Notes under the pieces: model-generated
Told to the model about the DNA's origin: nothing
The model's input: the letters and a program-made list of their open reading frames with translations, nothing else
Databases searched by the model: none
Shown: one piece after another, positions 52,787 to 60,604 of the stretch
Numbering within the stretch: the stretch's first letter is position 1
Layout: the number at the start of each line of letters is the position of its first letter
Source of the DNA: Streptomyces ferrugineus
GTDB lineage: Bacteria; Actinomycetota; Actinomycetes; Streptomycetales; Streptomycetaceae
Direction: 5' to 3'
Assembly: GCF_015160855.1 (NCBI RefSeq)
Contig: NZ_CP063373.1
Span: 2,976,001-3,040,000 of the forward strand
Length of the DNA stretch: 64,000 bases
Program-made: the position numbers and the translations under genes

Positions 52787-54442
52787 TCAGCCGAGTACGG
52801 ATGCCGCCCCCTGGAACACCAATCCGGCCCCGAGCAGTACGACGAGGCACGCGGATGCCAGCGGGGCGGTCCTGCGCAGGAAGACCGTGAGCGGGTGCGT
52901 GGTCCAGCGGGGGCGCCTGTCCAGGAGGCGGGTGACCCCGGTGCCCAGCCTGACGACGGCGAACCCGGCCGCCGTGAGGGTGAGGGCGAGTCCGACGCCG
53001 TACGCCACGACCAGCAGCAGCCCGAACCACGCCTTGCCGAGCGCCGCGGCGCCGACGAGCACGACGACCGCGGAGGGGCTGGGCACGAGCCCGCCGGCGA
53101 AGCCGAGGAGGATCGTGCCGCGGAGGGTGGGGGCGGTGGAGTGGGTGTGGGTGAAGCCGCCGTGGGTGTGGGTGAGCAGGCCGTGTTTGTGGGGGTGCGA
53201 GTGGTCGTGATCGTGGGTGTGCGTGTGGTCGTGGGGGTGTGAGTGGTCGTGCCCGTGGTGGTGAGCGGGTGCGGGGGAGTGGGTGTGGCCCGGTGCGGGT
53301 GCGGCGGATTCCGTCGCCGCACGGGTGTGCGCGGCGACCAGGACCGGTTGGCGTTCGTGGGTGTGCTCGTGATCGTGTGCGTGGTCGTGTCCGTGCCCGT
53401 ATCCGTGCTCGCGGATGTGCCAGGCCCGGCGTACGAGCGTCGCGCCCGCCGCGATCACCAGGGCGCCGCTCGCGATGCCCAGCCAGGTGATCACCGACGG
53501 CGCCGCCGCCGAACCGGCCGTGATCAGCAGTCCCAGGGCGACCACGCCCAGGGTGTGGGTGACCGTCACCGAGGCGGCCAGGGGCATGACGTCCTTCAGG
53601 CGCGCCCGGCCGCCGCGTGCCGTCGCCACCGCGGCCATGATGGTCTTGCCGTGGCCCGGGGCGAGCGCGTGCATGGCGCCCAGGAAGACCGCGATCAGCA
53701 GGGCGAGCGCGGCGAAGCCGAGGGTGAGGTCGTTACGGGAGACCAGGCCGTCCAGGGCACGCGTCCAGCGGTCGGCGCCGCGCGGCAGCACCGAGGCGCC
53801 GGGGGCGTCCCGCGCGGACTCGGTGAGAGCGGGGCCGCCGGGGCGGACACGCAGGGAGGCCGTCCTGGTGTCGGCGGGGGAGGAGAGCAACTCCTCGGGG
53901 TACTTGGTCAGTTCGCCGGAGACCGACTCCTTCGGCACGTCCGACCCGGTGAGCGTCATCCGGTCGCCGCGCGCCGTGATCTCCCGCCAGCCGGGCCCGG
54001 ACCGCGCGCCCGCCCCACGGAAGCCCAGGGCGACCGTCGCGTCCTCGGGGAGCGGTGCCGTCAGCCGGCACTCCACCCGGAGCGTGTCGAGCCCCGCCTG
54101 ACCGGGCCGCACGCGCGCGTGGCTGCTGTTCGGCGTCAGCTCGACGCTGCGGCCGTCCACGGTGACCTCGCTGTCCCGTGCGGCGTCCGCGCACCGCTGC
54201 CGGGCCCACGCGGTCATGCCCGCCTTCTCGATGTCGGGCTTGGCCTGGGTCGCCGGGATCTCGGCGAGGTCCTCGACGTGGTGGACGCGCAGTTCGCCGG
54301 GTGCGGCGACCAGGCCGTCGTAGCGGTTGACGGTGAAGTTGCCGAGCGGGTGCGCGCTCGCCGGAGAGGAGGGGAACAGGGCGAGCGCGCAGGCCGCCGT
54401 GAGGACGGCGGTGCCGGAGGCGAACAGCCGACGAGGGGTCAC
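52787..54442 (-). CDS. NicO/RcnA-type nickel-cobalt transporter with signal peptide and His-rich loop
   Basis: A 551-aa protein from GTG 54442, overlapping the TPR gene stop by four bases. A signal peptide (ASGTAVLTAACALALFPSSPASA) is followed by an extracytoplasmic domain of about 210 residues (HPLGNFTVNRYDGLVAA...). Then come NicO helices starting LGFAALALLIAVFLGAMHALAPGHGKTIMAA, whose H-x5-H-G-K block is the family signature. After helix 4 there is a cytoplasmic loop packed with His (YGHGHDHAHDHEHTHE and HHHGHDHSHPHDHTHTHDHD). The last helices begin TILLGFAGGLVPSPSAVVVL. Metal efflux or uptake of Ni/Co, or another divalent ion, is expected. The HPLGNFTVN start is typical of a widespread actinobacterial subgroup. 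Confidence 0.88.
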   Translation of the reverse strand: MTPRRLFASGTAVLTAACALALFPSSPASAHPLGNFTVNRYDGLVAAPGELRVHHVEDLAEIPATQAKPDIEKAGMTAWARQRCADAARDSEVTVDGRSVELTPNSSHARVRPGQAGLDTLRVECRLTAPLPEDATVALGFRGAGARSGPGWREITARGDRMTLTGSDVPKESVSGELTKYPEELLSSPADTRTASLRVRPGGPALTESARDAPGASVLPRGADRWTRALDGLVSRNDLTLGFAALALLIAVFLGAMHALAPGHGKTIMAAVATARGGRARLKDVMPLAASVTVTHTLGVVALGLLITAGSAAAPSVITWLGIASGALVIAAGATLVRRAWHIREHGYGHGHDHAHDHEHTHERQPVLVAAHTRAATESAAPAPGHTHSPAPAHHHGHDHSHPHDHTHTHDHDHSHPHKHGLLTHTHGGFTHTHSTAPTLRGTILLGFAGGLVPSPSAVVVLVGAAALGKAWFGLLLVVAYGVGLALTLTAAGFAVVRLGTGVTRLLDRRPRWTTHPLTVFLRRTAPLASACLVVLLGAGLVFQGAASVLG

Positions 54443-56016
54443 TTGGCCGCCTCCAGGTCCTTGAGCGCCTTACGGGCTTCCCGGGCGCCCAGCGGTGAGA
54501 AGCCCGGGTTCAGCTTCAGTGCGGCGCGCAGGTGCTCGCGGGCGTTGTCGGCGTTGCCCGTGGCGCGCTCGATGATGCCTCGGTGGTAGCGGAACGCGGC
54601 GTTGCGGTAGCCGGTCGCCGTCGCCTCGCGGGCGTAGCGGAGGGCTTCCTCGTCCTTGCCGTTGACGTGCAGCGCCCAGGCGAGGGCGTCCGCGGTGTGC
54701 ACGGTGTGGCGGCGGTTCCACTCGGCGCGGGCGGCGCGCAGGGCGGAGGCCTTGTCGCCGTGGTCGGCGGCCGCGAGGGCGGTGTCCAGATCGGCGTTGA
54801 CGCCGTTGGCGCGGGCCAGGGCCGTCCAGGCGTCGACCAGGGCGTACTGGTCCTCGGCCTTGGCCTGGTCGTCGGCCGCCTCGTACAGCTCGCCGAGTTC
54901 GACGAGGGGGCCGGGGAGGGGGTAGCGGGAGACGACGTCCCGCAGGCTCTTGAGCGCGCCTTCCCTGTCGCCGCTCGCCGACTGGGCGCGGGCGCGGCCC
55001 TCCAGGGCGGGGAGGTAGTTCTCGTCGGCGGCGAGGGCCCGGGCGTAGTGGGTGAGGGCCGTTTCGTAGTCGCCCTGGTTCCAGGCGAGTTGGCCCAGCT
55101 GGGTGGCGACGTAGGCGACGTCGCCCGGGGCGATCGCGGAGGAGAGGGCCTGTTCCAGCACGCGCTCGGCCGTGCGGACGTCGCCGCGCAGCTCGTGCAC
55201 ATACGCGTACCGGGTGAAGACCGGGATGCCCGGGCGGCGGTCGTCGGCGGTGTCGGCGGCCTCGGCGGCGTCTTCGTAGCGGCCGAGTTCGACGAGGGCG
55301 TCCACCCTGCTGCACAGGGCGCGCTCGCTGTACGGGTTCACCTCGAGGGCCTGGTCGGCGTACTTCAGGGCGTCCTCGAAGTCGTGCCGGGCCGCGGCGA
55401 GGGCGGCGCGGCCGGCCAGGGCCTGGTCGTTGTCGGACTTCAGCGCGAGCGATCGCTTGAAGGCCTGTTCGGCCTGGGGGTAGCGGGAGGGGTCGCCCAT
55501 GGTGCGGGCCTGTTCCACATACGCGAGACCCAGGGTCGCCCAACTGCCGAAGTCCCTCGGCTGGTCGCGCAGATGGGCCTGGAGGGAGGCGATGCCGGCG
55601 TCGAGGTCGCCGCCGGTGAGGAGGCCCGGGGAGAGGGCGGCGGAGGCGGGGGCGATGCCGCGGTCGTTGTCGTCGCGTGCGGCGCCGAGGGCGATTGAGC
55701 CGGCGGTGAGGGCTACGGCCAGCAGGGCCGCGCAGCCGGCGAGGTGCAGGGTGCGGTGGCCTCGGGCGGCTGCGGCTGCGGCGCGGCGTACGGCGGCGAC
55801 GCGCCGACCATCCTTTTCCTCGCCCCCGCCGCCCCTACCCATTCCCGTCCCCTGGGGGCCCGCGGCCCCCAGACCCCCGCTCCGGCCCTGAACGGGCCTC
55901 GTCCTCAAACGCCGGACGGGCTGGAACGCACGCACGCGGCGTACGGCGGCGACGCGCTTTTCGTTCCCGTCGTTCCCCTCGTTCTCCGGCGGGGTGTCGT
56001 TCGTGCGCGGGGCCAT
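54439..56016 (-). CDS. TPR-repeat protein carrying an in-frame repeat insertion
   Basis: A 525-aa protein. It has one transmembrane helix near residue 100 (LHLAGCAALLAVALTAGSIALGA), then about 400 residues of tetratricopeptide repeats (e.g. FGSWATLGLAYVEQARTMGDPSRYPQAEQAFKRSLALKSDNDQALAGRAALAAARHDFEDALKYADQALEVNPYSERAL). The cytoplasmic N-terminus contains KRVAAVRRVRAFQPVRRLRT ... RRVAAVRRAAAA: a duplicated RVAAVRR flanks 51 extra codons that translate a dispersed repeat. Without that insert the sequence would read smoothly from RVAAVRR to the helix. ATG 56016 has GAGGAGAGG upstream. It lies between DUF4331 and NicO genes and overlaps the latter, so it is probably a scaffold of that system. 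Confidence 0.88.
   Translation of the reverse strand: MAPRTNDTPPENEGNDGNEKRVAAVRRVRAFQPVRRLRTRPVQGRSGGLGAAGPQGTGMGRGGGGEEKDGRRVAAVRRAAAAAARGHRTLHLAGCAALLAVALTAGSIALGAARDDNDRGIAPASAALSPGLLTGGDLDAGIASLQAHLRDQPRDFGSWATLGLAYVEQARTMGDPSRYPQAEQAFKRSLALKSDNDQALAGRAALAAARHDFEDALKYADQALEVNPYSERALCSRVDALVELGRYEDAAEAADTADDRRPGIPVFTRYAYVHELRGDVRTAERVLEQALSSAIAPGDVAYVATQLGQLAWNQGDYETALTHYARALAADENYLPALEGRARAQSASGDREGALKSLRDVVSRYPLPGPLVELGELYEAADDQAKAEDQYALVDAWTALARANGVNADLDTALAAADHGDKASALRAARAEWNRRHTVHTADALAWALHVNGKDEEALRYAREATATGYRNAAFRYHRGIIERATGNADNAREHLRAALKLNPGFSPLGAREARKALKDLEAAK
55782..55957. repeat. Dispersed hairpin repeat inserted in a CDS with 23-bp direct repeats
   Basis: The 23-bp sequence at 55782-55804 recurs exactly at 55935-55957 (both begin CGCGGCGTACGGCGG). 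Between them lie 130 bp containing the hairpin CTGGGGGC-CCGCG-GCCCCCAG (55851-55871) and the block GAACGGGCCTCGTCCTCAAA, CGCCGGACGGGCTGGA, which I recognise as a very common Streptomyces intergenic repeat. Unit plus one flank is 153 bp, so the reading frame is preserved. Confidence 0.8.
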
Positions 56017-56129
56017 GCCCTCTCCTCGATCGGGTGCTCAGGAACCGTCGTTGCGTGCGGCGGCGCGGCCCGCGCCGTGGGGGATGAGTACTTCGCGGGC
56101 CGCGCCAGCTTTCTTGGGGGGTACGGGGC

Positions 56130-57665
56130 TCAGTACGCCCGGTCCCGCATCCGGCGCCACCAAAGCAGGGCCATGCCGATCAGCAGGACGCCCAGTGCGC
56201 CGGCGCCCGCGGACCCGGCGATCAGGGTCATGTTGTCCGTGCCGCCGCCGGCGCCCGCCGGCTGCAGCGCGTCGCCGAGCTGGCTGCGGACGTCGGTCTC
56301 GCCGTCGGTGCCCTTGGCGAGCGGGCCGCGCGAGCCCTCGGTCGGCAGGGCGACGTACGGGAAGGCCTTCTCGAAGTCCTTGTCGTTCTTGTCGACCGCG
56401 TCGCCCAAGTCGTTCTTGGCGCCGAGGAGTTCACCCTCGACGACCTGGAGGGAGGCGTCGATCACGTCGTCGGTGAGGCGACGGCCGTTCGGGAAGCCCG
56501 CGTTGTCGCCGTCGAGGACGCCGAGCCGCTTGGGCTTGTCCGTGGGCTTGATCGAGGTGTTCAGGCGCAGCATCTCCGACGGAGTGACGTGCGGCGGCTG
56601 GTTGAGGTCCTTGACGCCCTTGAGGAAGACGTCGACCAGGTCCTCGCGCGGCTCGTCCGGCGCCGGGATCTTGTAGATCGCCTCGATGAGCTTCGGCAGC
56701 TCGGGGTTGGTGACGTTCTTCAGGAACTGCGCGTCGTCCCACGGTGCGGACGCGTTGAACTTGTCCTTGTCCTTCAGCGGGTTGACGACCTCGTTGACCA
56801 GCGGGTTGCCCAGCCGCGAGACCTGCTCGTAGTAGCCCTTGGCGTTCTGGCGCTGCGTGGTCGACCAGATGCCGACGATCGGCTGGTCCGCCGACTCGGC
56901 GATCATGTGGGTGGGGACCTGCAGGGCTATCGAGTTGACGTTGTAGCCCTTGAGCGTGTCGTTGCCGACCTCGGAGAGGTTCCCGCCGTACAGCAGGTCG
57001 AAGACCCGCAGGTCGAGGAAGAAGGGGTCGTCGGCCTGGCCGGCGAACGTCGTCGTGCCGCCGTGGAGCTCGTGGACGGCCTGCTCGCGCAGCTTGGCGT
57101 AGTCCGGCATCGACGCCTTGCCGACGTTCGACGGCGCCACCGGCACATCGTTCGCGATCTTCGTCTTCGACACCAGCTTCTGCTTCTTCAGCTTGATCAG
57201 CTCGATGTCGTACGTCTGCGTGATGTTGAGGTCGGGATCGTCCAGACTCTCGACCGGACCCGTGTTGTACAGGAACGTCTTCTCGTTCTTGGTGTGCGTG
57301 TCGAAGGTGAAGCGGTAGAGCAGGTCGCCCTGCGCGTCACCGTCGTTGTCGATGTGGAGGTCGTACTGGGCGTCCTCGGCGAACGTGAAGAAGTTCGGGC
57401 CGCCGGCCGGCTCCTCGAAGGGGATCCAGTTGGCGACGATCGTCGTCGTGTCCGGCTTGTCCGGGCTGACGAACGCGTACACGTCCGTGTTGTCGTACTG
57501 CGGCGTCCCCGAGATCAGCGGGGCCTCCCGGTGGCTGGAGGCGGAGGCCGCCCCCGGTTCCAGCGCGGTCACGCCGGCGGCTGCGAGCCCACCGGCGGCC
57601 AGCGCACCACACACAAGGGTCGCGAGGCTCCTGCGTCCCGCTCCGCTCCTGGAATTAGGTGTCAT
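56130..57665 (-). CDS. DUF4331 exported protein with C-terminal membrane anchor
   Basis: A 511-aa protein from ATG 57665. The signal peptide (RRSLATLVCGALAAGGLAAAGVTAL) is followed by ASASSHREAPLISGTPQYDNTDVYAFVSPD, the hallmark start of the DUF4331 family, a beta-rich extracytoplasmic domain of about 430 residues. Then DGETDVRSQLGDAL and a final helix (MTLIAGSAGAGALGVLLIGMALLWW) with a basic end anchor it. It heads the operon with the TPR and NicO genes and diverges from sigK. Its promoter matches the SigK pattern, so it is probably induced with sigK. The biochemical role of DUF4331 is unknown to me. Confidence 0.9.
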   Translation of the reverse strand: MTPNSRSGAGRRSLATLVCGALAAGGLAAAGVTALEPGAASASSHREAPLISGTPQYDNTDVYAFVSPDKPDTTTIVANWIPFEEPAGGPNFFTFAEDAQYDLHIDNDGDAQGDLLYRFTFDTHTKNEKTFLYNTGPVESLDDPDLNITQTYDIELIKLKKQKLVSKTKIANDVPVAPSNVGKASMPDYAKLREQAVHELHGGTTTFAGQADDPFFLDLRVFDLLYGGNLSEVGNDTLKGYNVNSIALQVPTHMIAESADQPIVGIWSTTQRQNAKGYYEQVSRLGNPLVNEVVNPLKDKDKFNASAPWDDAQFLKNVTNPELPKLIEAIYKIPAPDEPREDLVDVFLKGVKDLNQPPHVTPSEMLRLNTSIKPTDKPKRLGVLDGDNAGFPNGRRLTDDVIDASLQVVEGELLGAKNDLGDAVDKNDKDFEKAFPYVALPTEGSRGPLAKGTDGETDVRSQLGDALQPAGAGGGTDNMTLIAGSAGAGALGVLLIGMALLWWRRMRDRAY

Positions 57666-57702
57666 GCCGTCCGTCCTCAGTGCCAACTTGCCTGACGAAC
57701 CC

Positions 57703-57730
57703 GATTCGGAGCCGTCGTCCGAGCGGATTG
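57703..57730 (-). promoter_or_regulatory. SigK-type promoter for the DUF4331 operon
   Basis: On the minus strand: CAATCC, 16-bp spacer, CGAATC. The mycobacterial SigK consensus is CCATCC-N16/17-CGAATA. It lies 38 nt before ATG 57665. Confidence 0.65.
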
Positions 57731-57817
57731 GTCGAAATCTCAAGCGTTCTTACGGCCGAACTGAAAACTTGTTTCATCGGCGGGCCACCCGCGTTTTCGG
57801 CACGCTGATCCGTAACC

Positions 57818-57845
57818 CCATCCGGAGGTGTGTTCGTTGCGAATA
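57818..57845 (+). promoter_or_regulatory. SigK-type autoregulatory promoter for sigK-rskA
   Basis: CCATCC, 16-bp spacer, CGAATA, an exact match to the SigK consensus. It spans the GTG at 57828, so that codon cannot be the start; the transcript would begin near 57852. Confidence 0.8.
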
Positions 57846-57896
57846 CCTCGTGGGGCGAGGAGGCCGAGATGCGGACTGGCTGGAGGGGGAGACGAG

Positions 57897-58439
57897 TTGG
57901 AGGCGGACGAGCTGCTCGTGCTCGTGGCGGGTGGTGACCAGAAGGCGTTCGAGGACCTGTACGGACTGGTCTCCGGGCCGGTGTTCGGGCTGGTACGGCG
58001 CGTGGTGCGCGATCCCGCCCAGTCGGAGGAGGTGGCGCAGGAGGTGCTGCTGGAACTGTGGCGGTCGGCGGCGAAGTTCGACCCCGGCCGGGGCAGCGCC
58101 CTGTCCTGGATCCTCACCCTCGCCCACCGCCGCGCCGTCGACCGGGTGCGCAGCGCCCGTGCGGCCGGCGAGCGCGAGCAGCGTGAGGCGCTGCGCGCCA
58201 ACCACCCGGCCTTCGACCATGTCGCCGAGGAGGTCGAGGCCGGACTGGAACGCGAGTGGGTGCGCCGCTGCCTCGACCGGCTGACCGCCCTCCAGCGCCA
58301 GTCCGTCACCCTCGCCTACTACGACGGCTACACCTACCGTGAAGTGGCCGAGCGGCTCTCCCTGCCGCTGGGCACGGTCAAGACCCGGATGCGCGACGGA
58401 CTCACCCAGCTGCGCAAGTGCCTGGGAGGTGTCGCATGA
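57897..58439 (+). CDS. sigK: ECF RNA polymerase sigma factor SigK
   Basis: A 180-aa ECF sigma factor. Region 2 is DQKAFEDLYGLVSGPVFGLVRRVVRDPAQSEEVAQEVLLELWRSAAKFDPGRGSALSWILTLAHRRAVDRVR. Region 4 is LTALQRQSVTLAYYDGYTYREVAERLSLPLGTVKTRMRDGLTQLRKCL. This is the SigK (ECF19) pattern, including the YYDGYTYREVA motif. TTG 57897 is chosen: GGAGGGGGAG stands 5-6 nt upstream, and the longer start at GTG 57828 falls inside the promoter. The stop overlaps the rskA ATG. The protein should be held inactive by RskA and released by regulated proteolysis or redox signals. Confidence 0.93.
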   Translation: MEADELLVLVAGGDQKAFEDLYGLVSGPVFGLVRRVVRDPAQSEEVAQEVLLELWRSAAKFDPGRGSALSWILTLAHRRAVDRVRSARAAGEREQREALRANHPAFDHVAEEVEAGLEREWVRRCLDRLTALQRQSVTLAYYDGYTYREVAERLSLPLGTVKTRMRDGLTQLRKCLGGVA

Positions 58440-59254
58440 GCTTCGTCGGCCGCCTCCTGCGGCGCGAGGACCTGCACTCCCTCGCCGCCCCCTACGCCCT
58501 CGACGCCCTGGAGCCCGGCGAGCGGCTCCGCTTCGAGAAGCATCTGAGGAACTGCGTCATCTGCGCCGCCGAGGTGCGCGCCCTGTCCGAGGACGCCGTC
58601 CGCCTCGCCTGGTCGACGGCCGCCGCGCCGCCGGCCGCGATGCGCGACCGCGTCCTGGCCGCCGTACGCGCCACTCCCCAGGAGCCCGTCGGGCGGGAGC
58701 AGGCACGCGCGCGTGCCACCCAGCTGCCGCCGCACGTGTGGGGCGCCCAGCCGCCGCCGCGCACCCGTGCGCCCAGGCCGCGCCCCTTGCTTGTGCCGTT
58801 CGCCACGGTCACCGCCGCCGCGGCGCTCGTCGTCGCCTCCCTCTTCGCCGTCCAGGCCGACCGGACACAGGACGAGCTCAACGCCCAGCGTGCCCGGGCG
58901 AGTGAGATCGCTAACGTTCTCGGCGCACCCGACGCCCGGGCGACGGCCGGCGAGGACGCCCGGGGCCGCACGATCGGAGTGGTCGCCTCCGCATCGGAGG
59001 GGCGCGCGGTCGTCACTCTGAGCGGATACGACGAGTTGCCCAGCGGCCGGGTGCACCAGCTCTGGCTCATGCGCCCCGATGTGCAACCACGCTCCCTGGG
59101 CCTTTTCGACGGCGACACGCCCTTGCTCGCGTCCGGTCTCGACAAGTCCGCGACATCACTGGCTGTGACCGTCGAGCCCGACGGGGGATCACCACAGCCC
59201 ACCAGCCAGCCCGTTGTCCAACTCGCCCTGAAATCGCTTGGATTCGGAGAGTAA
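58436..59254 (+). CDS. rskA: Anti-sigma-K factor RskA
   Basis: A 272-aa membrane anti-sigma factor. The N-terminal sigma-binding domain has RFEKHLRNCVICAAEVRALSEDAVRLAW, the H-x3-C-x2-C zinc anti-sigma motif. One transmembrane helix (LLVPFATVTAAAALVVASLFAV) follows near residue 125, then the extracytoplasmic RskA domain (GRTIGVVASASEGRAVVTLSGYDELPSGRVHQLWLMRPDVQPRSLGLF). ATG 58436 overlaps the sigK stop and has GGGAGG upstream, ensuring stoichiometric coupling. The outer domain should sense an envelope signal. It closes the two-gene operon. Confidence 0.93.
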   Translation: MSFVGRLLRREDLHSLAAPYALDALEPGERLRFEKHLRNCVICAAEVRALSEDAVRLAWSTAAAPPAAMRDRVLAAVRATPQEPVGREQARARATQLPPHVWGAQPPPRTRAPRPRPLLVPFATVTAAAALVVASLFAVQADRTQDELNAQRARASEIANVLGAPDARATAGEDARGRTIGVVASASEGRAVVTLSGYDELPSGRVHQLWLMRPDVQPRSLGLFDGDTPLLASGLDKSATSLAVTVEPDGGSPQPTSQPVVQLALKSLGFGE

Positions 59255-59380
59255 TCAGGGACGGGTCGTCAACACCCTTACGGGGAAGGTGAATCCTGTG
59301 ACCGCGATACACGAGTGCCCCACCGGGGCGATAGGGTTAACCTGCCCGGGCCGGGTGGACTCGTACGGGTGGGGAGTGAC

Positions 59381-59650
59381 ATGGATCAGATAACAGTGCG
59401 CAGCAGGGCCAGGGTCCCTGCGATCACCTGCGGGAGCAACGCGACCAGTTCGCGTCTCGACCGCCATCTCTCGGTACTGGCGGGTCCCGCCGTGCCGCAA
59501 GGGGAGGCCGCCGAGGCGACGTCACTGATGCGCGAGCTGACCACGCGTGACGTCGCGCACGAGCGCAGCGACCGGGGTGCACGCGTCCGTCGCGTCTCGC
59601 TGTTCGCCCCGCTGCGTCGGCTCCGGCGTTCGCTGTTCGGCGGGCGCTGA
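59381..59650 (+). CDS. Conserved small basic protein (89 aa)
   Basis: Unknown 89-aa protein from ATG 59381, with GGGGAG 5 nt upstream and TAGGGT (a -10-like hexamer) about 45 nt upstream. The sequence is Ser/Thr/Arg-rich at the start (MDQITVRSRARVPAITCG), has a helical centre (EAAEATSLMRELTTRDVAHERS) and ends with an amphipathic basic helix (VSLFAPLRRLRRSLFGGR) that could touch membranes or nucleic acid. I recall conserved homologues in Streptomyces. It follows rskA but with its own promoter-like sequence. No function is known. Confidence 0.7.
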   Translation: MDQITVRSRARVPAITCGSNATSSRLDRHLSVLAGPAVPQGEAAEATSLMRELTTRDVAHERSDRGARVRRVSLFAPLRRLRRSLFGGR

Positions 59651-59821
59651 CTCGTACCCGGCGTTCCTCGAACGACTTCCAGGCCCGCGCCCGGCGCACC
59701 ACACGTCCCGGCGCCGTACCGCGCTGCCGCCGCCGTCATCCCCAACGGCATGCGTCGGCGCCCCCGGAGCACCACCCGGGCGCGGGCACATCCCCCGGCT
59801 TCCCACCCCGCATCCGGTACG

Positions 59822-60604
59822 TCAGCGCTCGCCGCGCGCGTACCGGCGTACCGCGAGCGGCGCGAACACCGCGATCAGCGCCGCGCACCAGGCGAGTGAC
59901 CCGGCGACGGGATGCGCGACCGGCCAGGCGGCGTCGTCCGGCACCGGAGCGTTGCCGAACAGGTCCCGCAGGGCCGTCGTGACCGCGCTGATCGGATTCC
60001 ACTCGGCGAGGGTGCGCAGCCAGTCCGGCAGTCCGTCCGTCGGGATGTACGCGTTGGACAGCAGCGGCAGAACGAAGGTCGCCCCGCCCAGCTGACCGGC
60101 GGCCTCCTCGTTCCTGGTGAGCAGCCCCAGGAAGATCCCGATCCACGTCGTCGCGAACCGGAACAGCAGCAACAGCCCCACCGCGCCGACCGCCGCGAGC
60201 GCAGACCCCTCGATCCGCCAGCCCACCGCGAGCCCGACCAGCAGGAACGGCACCGTCCCCGCTGCCGTCACGACGAGATCCGCGGCCGCCTGTCCGAGCG
60301 GTACGGCGGCCCGGCTCATCGGCAGCGTCCTCAGTCTCTCCATCACGCCGCGATGGGTGTCCTGGGCGGCCTGGAACATCCCCGTCATGATCCCGTTGGC
60401 CGCGGTCGCCACCAGCAGCCCCGGCACCAGGAAGGACCGGTACTGCTCGCCGGGCATCGCCAGCGCGCTGCCGAAGACATAGCCGAAGAACAGCAGCATG
60501 GTGATCGGCATGGTCTGGGTCAGGACCAGCAGGCCCGGGTTGTTGCGGAGCCGTCGCAGCTGCCGGCCCACCATCGCGCCGCCGTCGTACGCCAGGGTGC
60601 TCAT
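59822..60604 (-). CDS. ABC-2 exporter permease (DrrB-like)
   Basis: A 260-aa ABC-2 type permease with six hydrophobic segments. MVGRQLRRLRNNPGLLVLTQTMPITMLLFFGYVFGSAL is the typical DrrB/NodJ start. GVMERLRTLPMSRAAVPLGQAAADLVV is the coupling helix, and NAYIPTDGLPDWLRTLAEWNPIS is the conserved late loop. The ATG overlaps the stop of the ATPase gene by four bases. Together they form a two-gene exporter for a hydrophobic drug or lipid, controlled by the divergent TetR gene. Confidence 0.9.
   Translation of the reverse strand: MSTLAYDGGAMVGRQLRRLRNNPGLLVLTQTMPITMLLFFGYVFGSALAMPGEQYRSFLVPGLLVATAANGIMTGMFQAAQDTHRGVMERLRTLPMSRAAVPLGQAAADLVVTAAGTVPFLLVGLAVGWRIEGSALAAVGAVGLLLLFRFATTWIGIFLGLLTRNEEAAGQLGGATFVLPLLSNAYIPTDGLPDWLRTLAEWNPISAVTTALRDLFGNAPVPDDAAWPVAHPVAGSLAWCAALIAVFAPLAVRRYARGER

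Noticed and set aside
55782..55957. Simple tandem duplication in the TPR gene
   Set aside because: Only the 23-bp flanks are duplicated; the 130 bp between them are unrelated to the gene and match a dispersed intergenic repeat by recall.
57828..57896. GTG 57828 as the sigK start
   Set aside because: It falls between the -35 and -10 of a perfect SigK-type promoter; TTG 57897 has a strong ribosome binding site.
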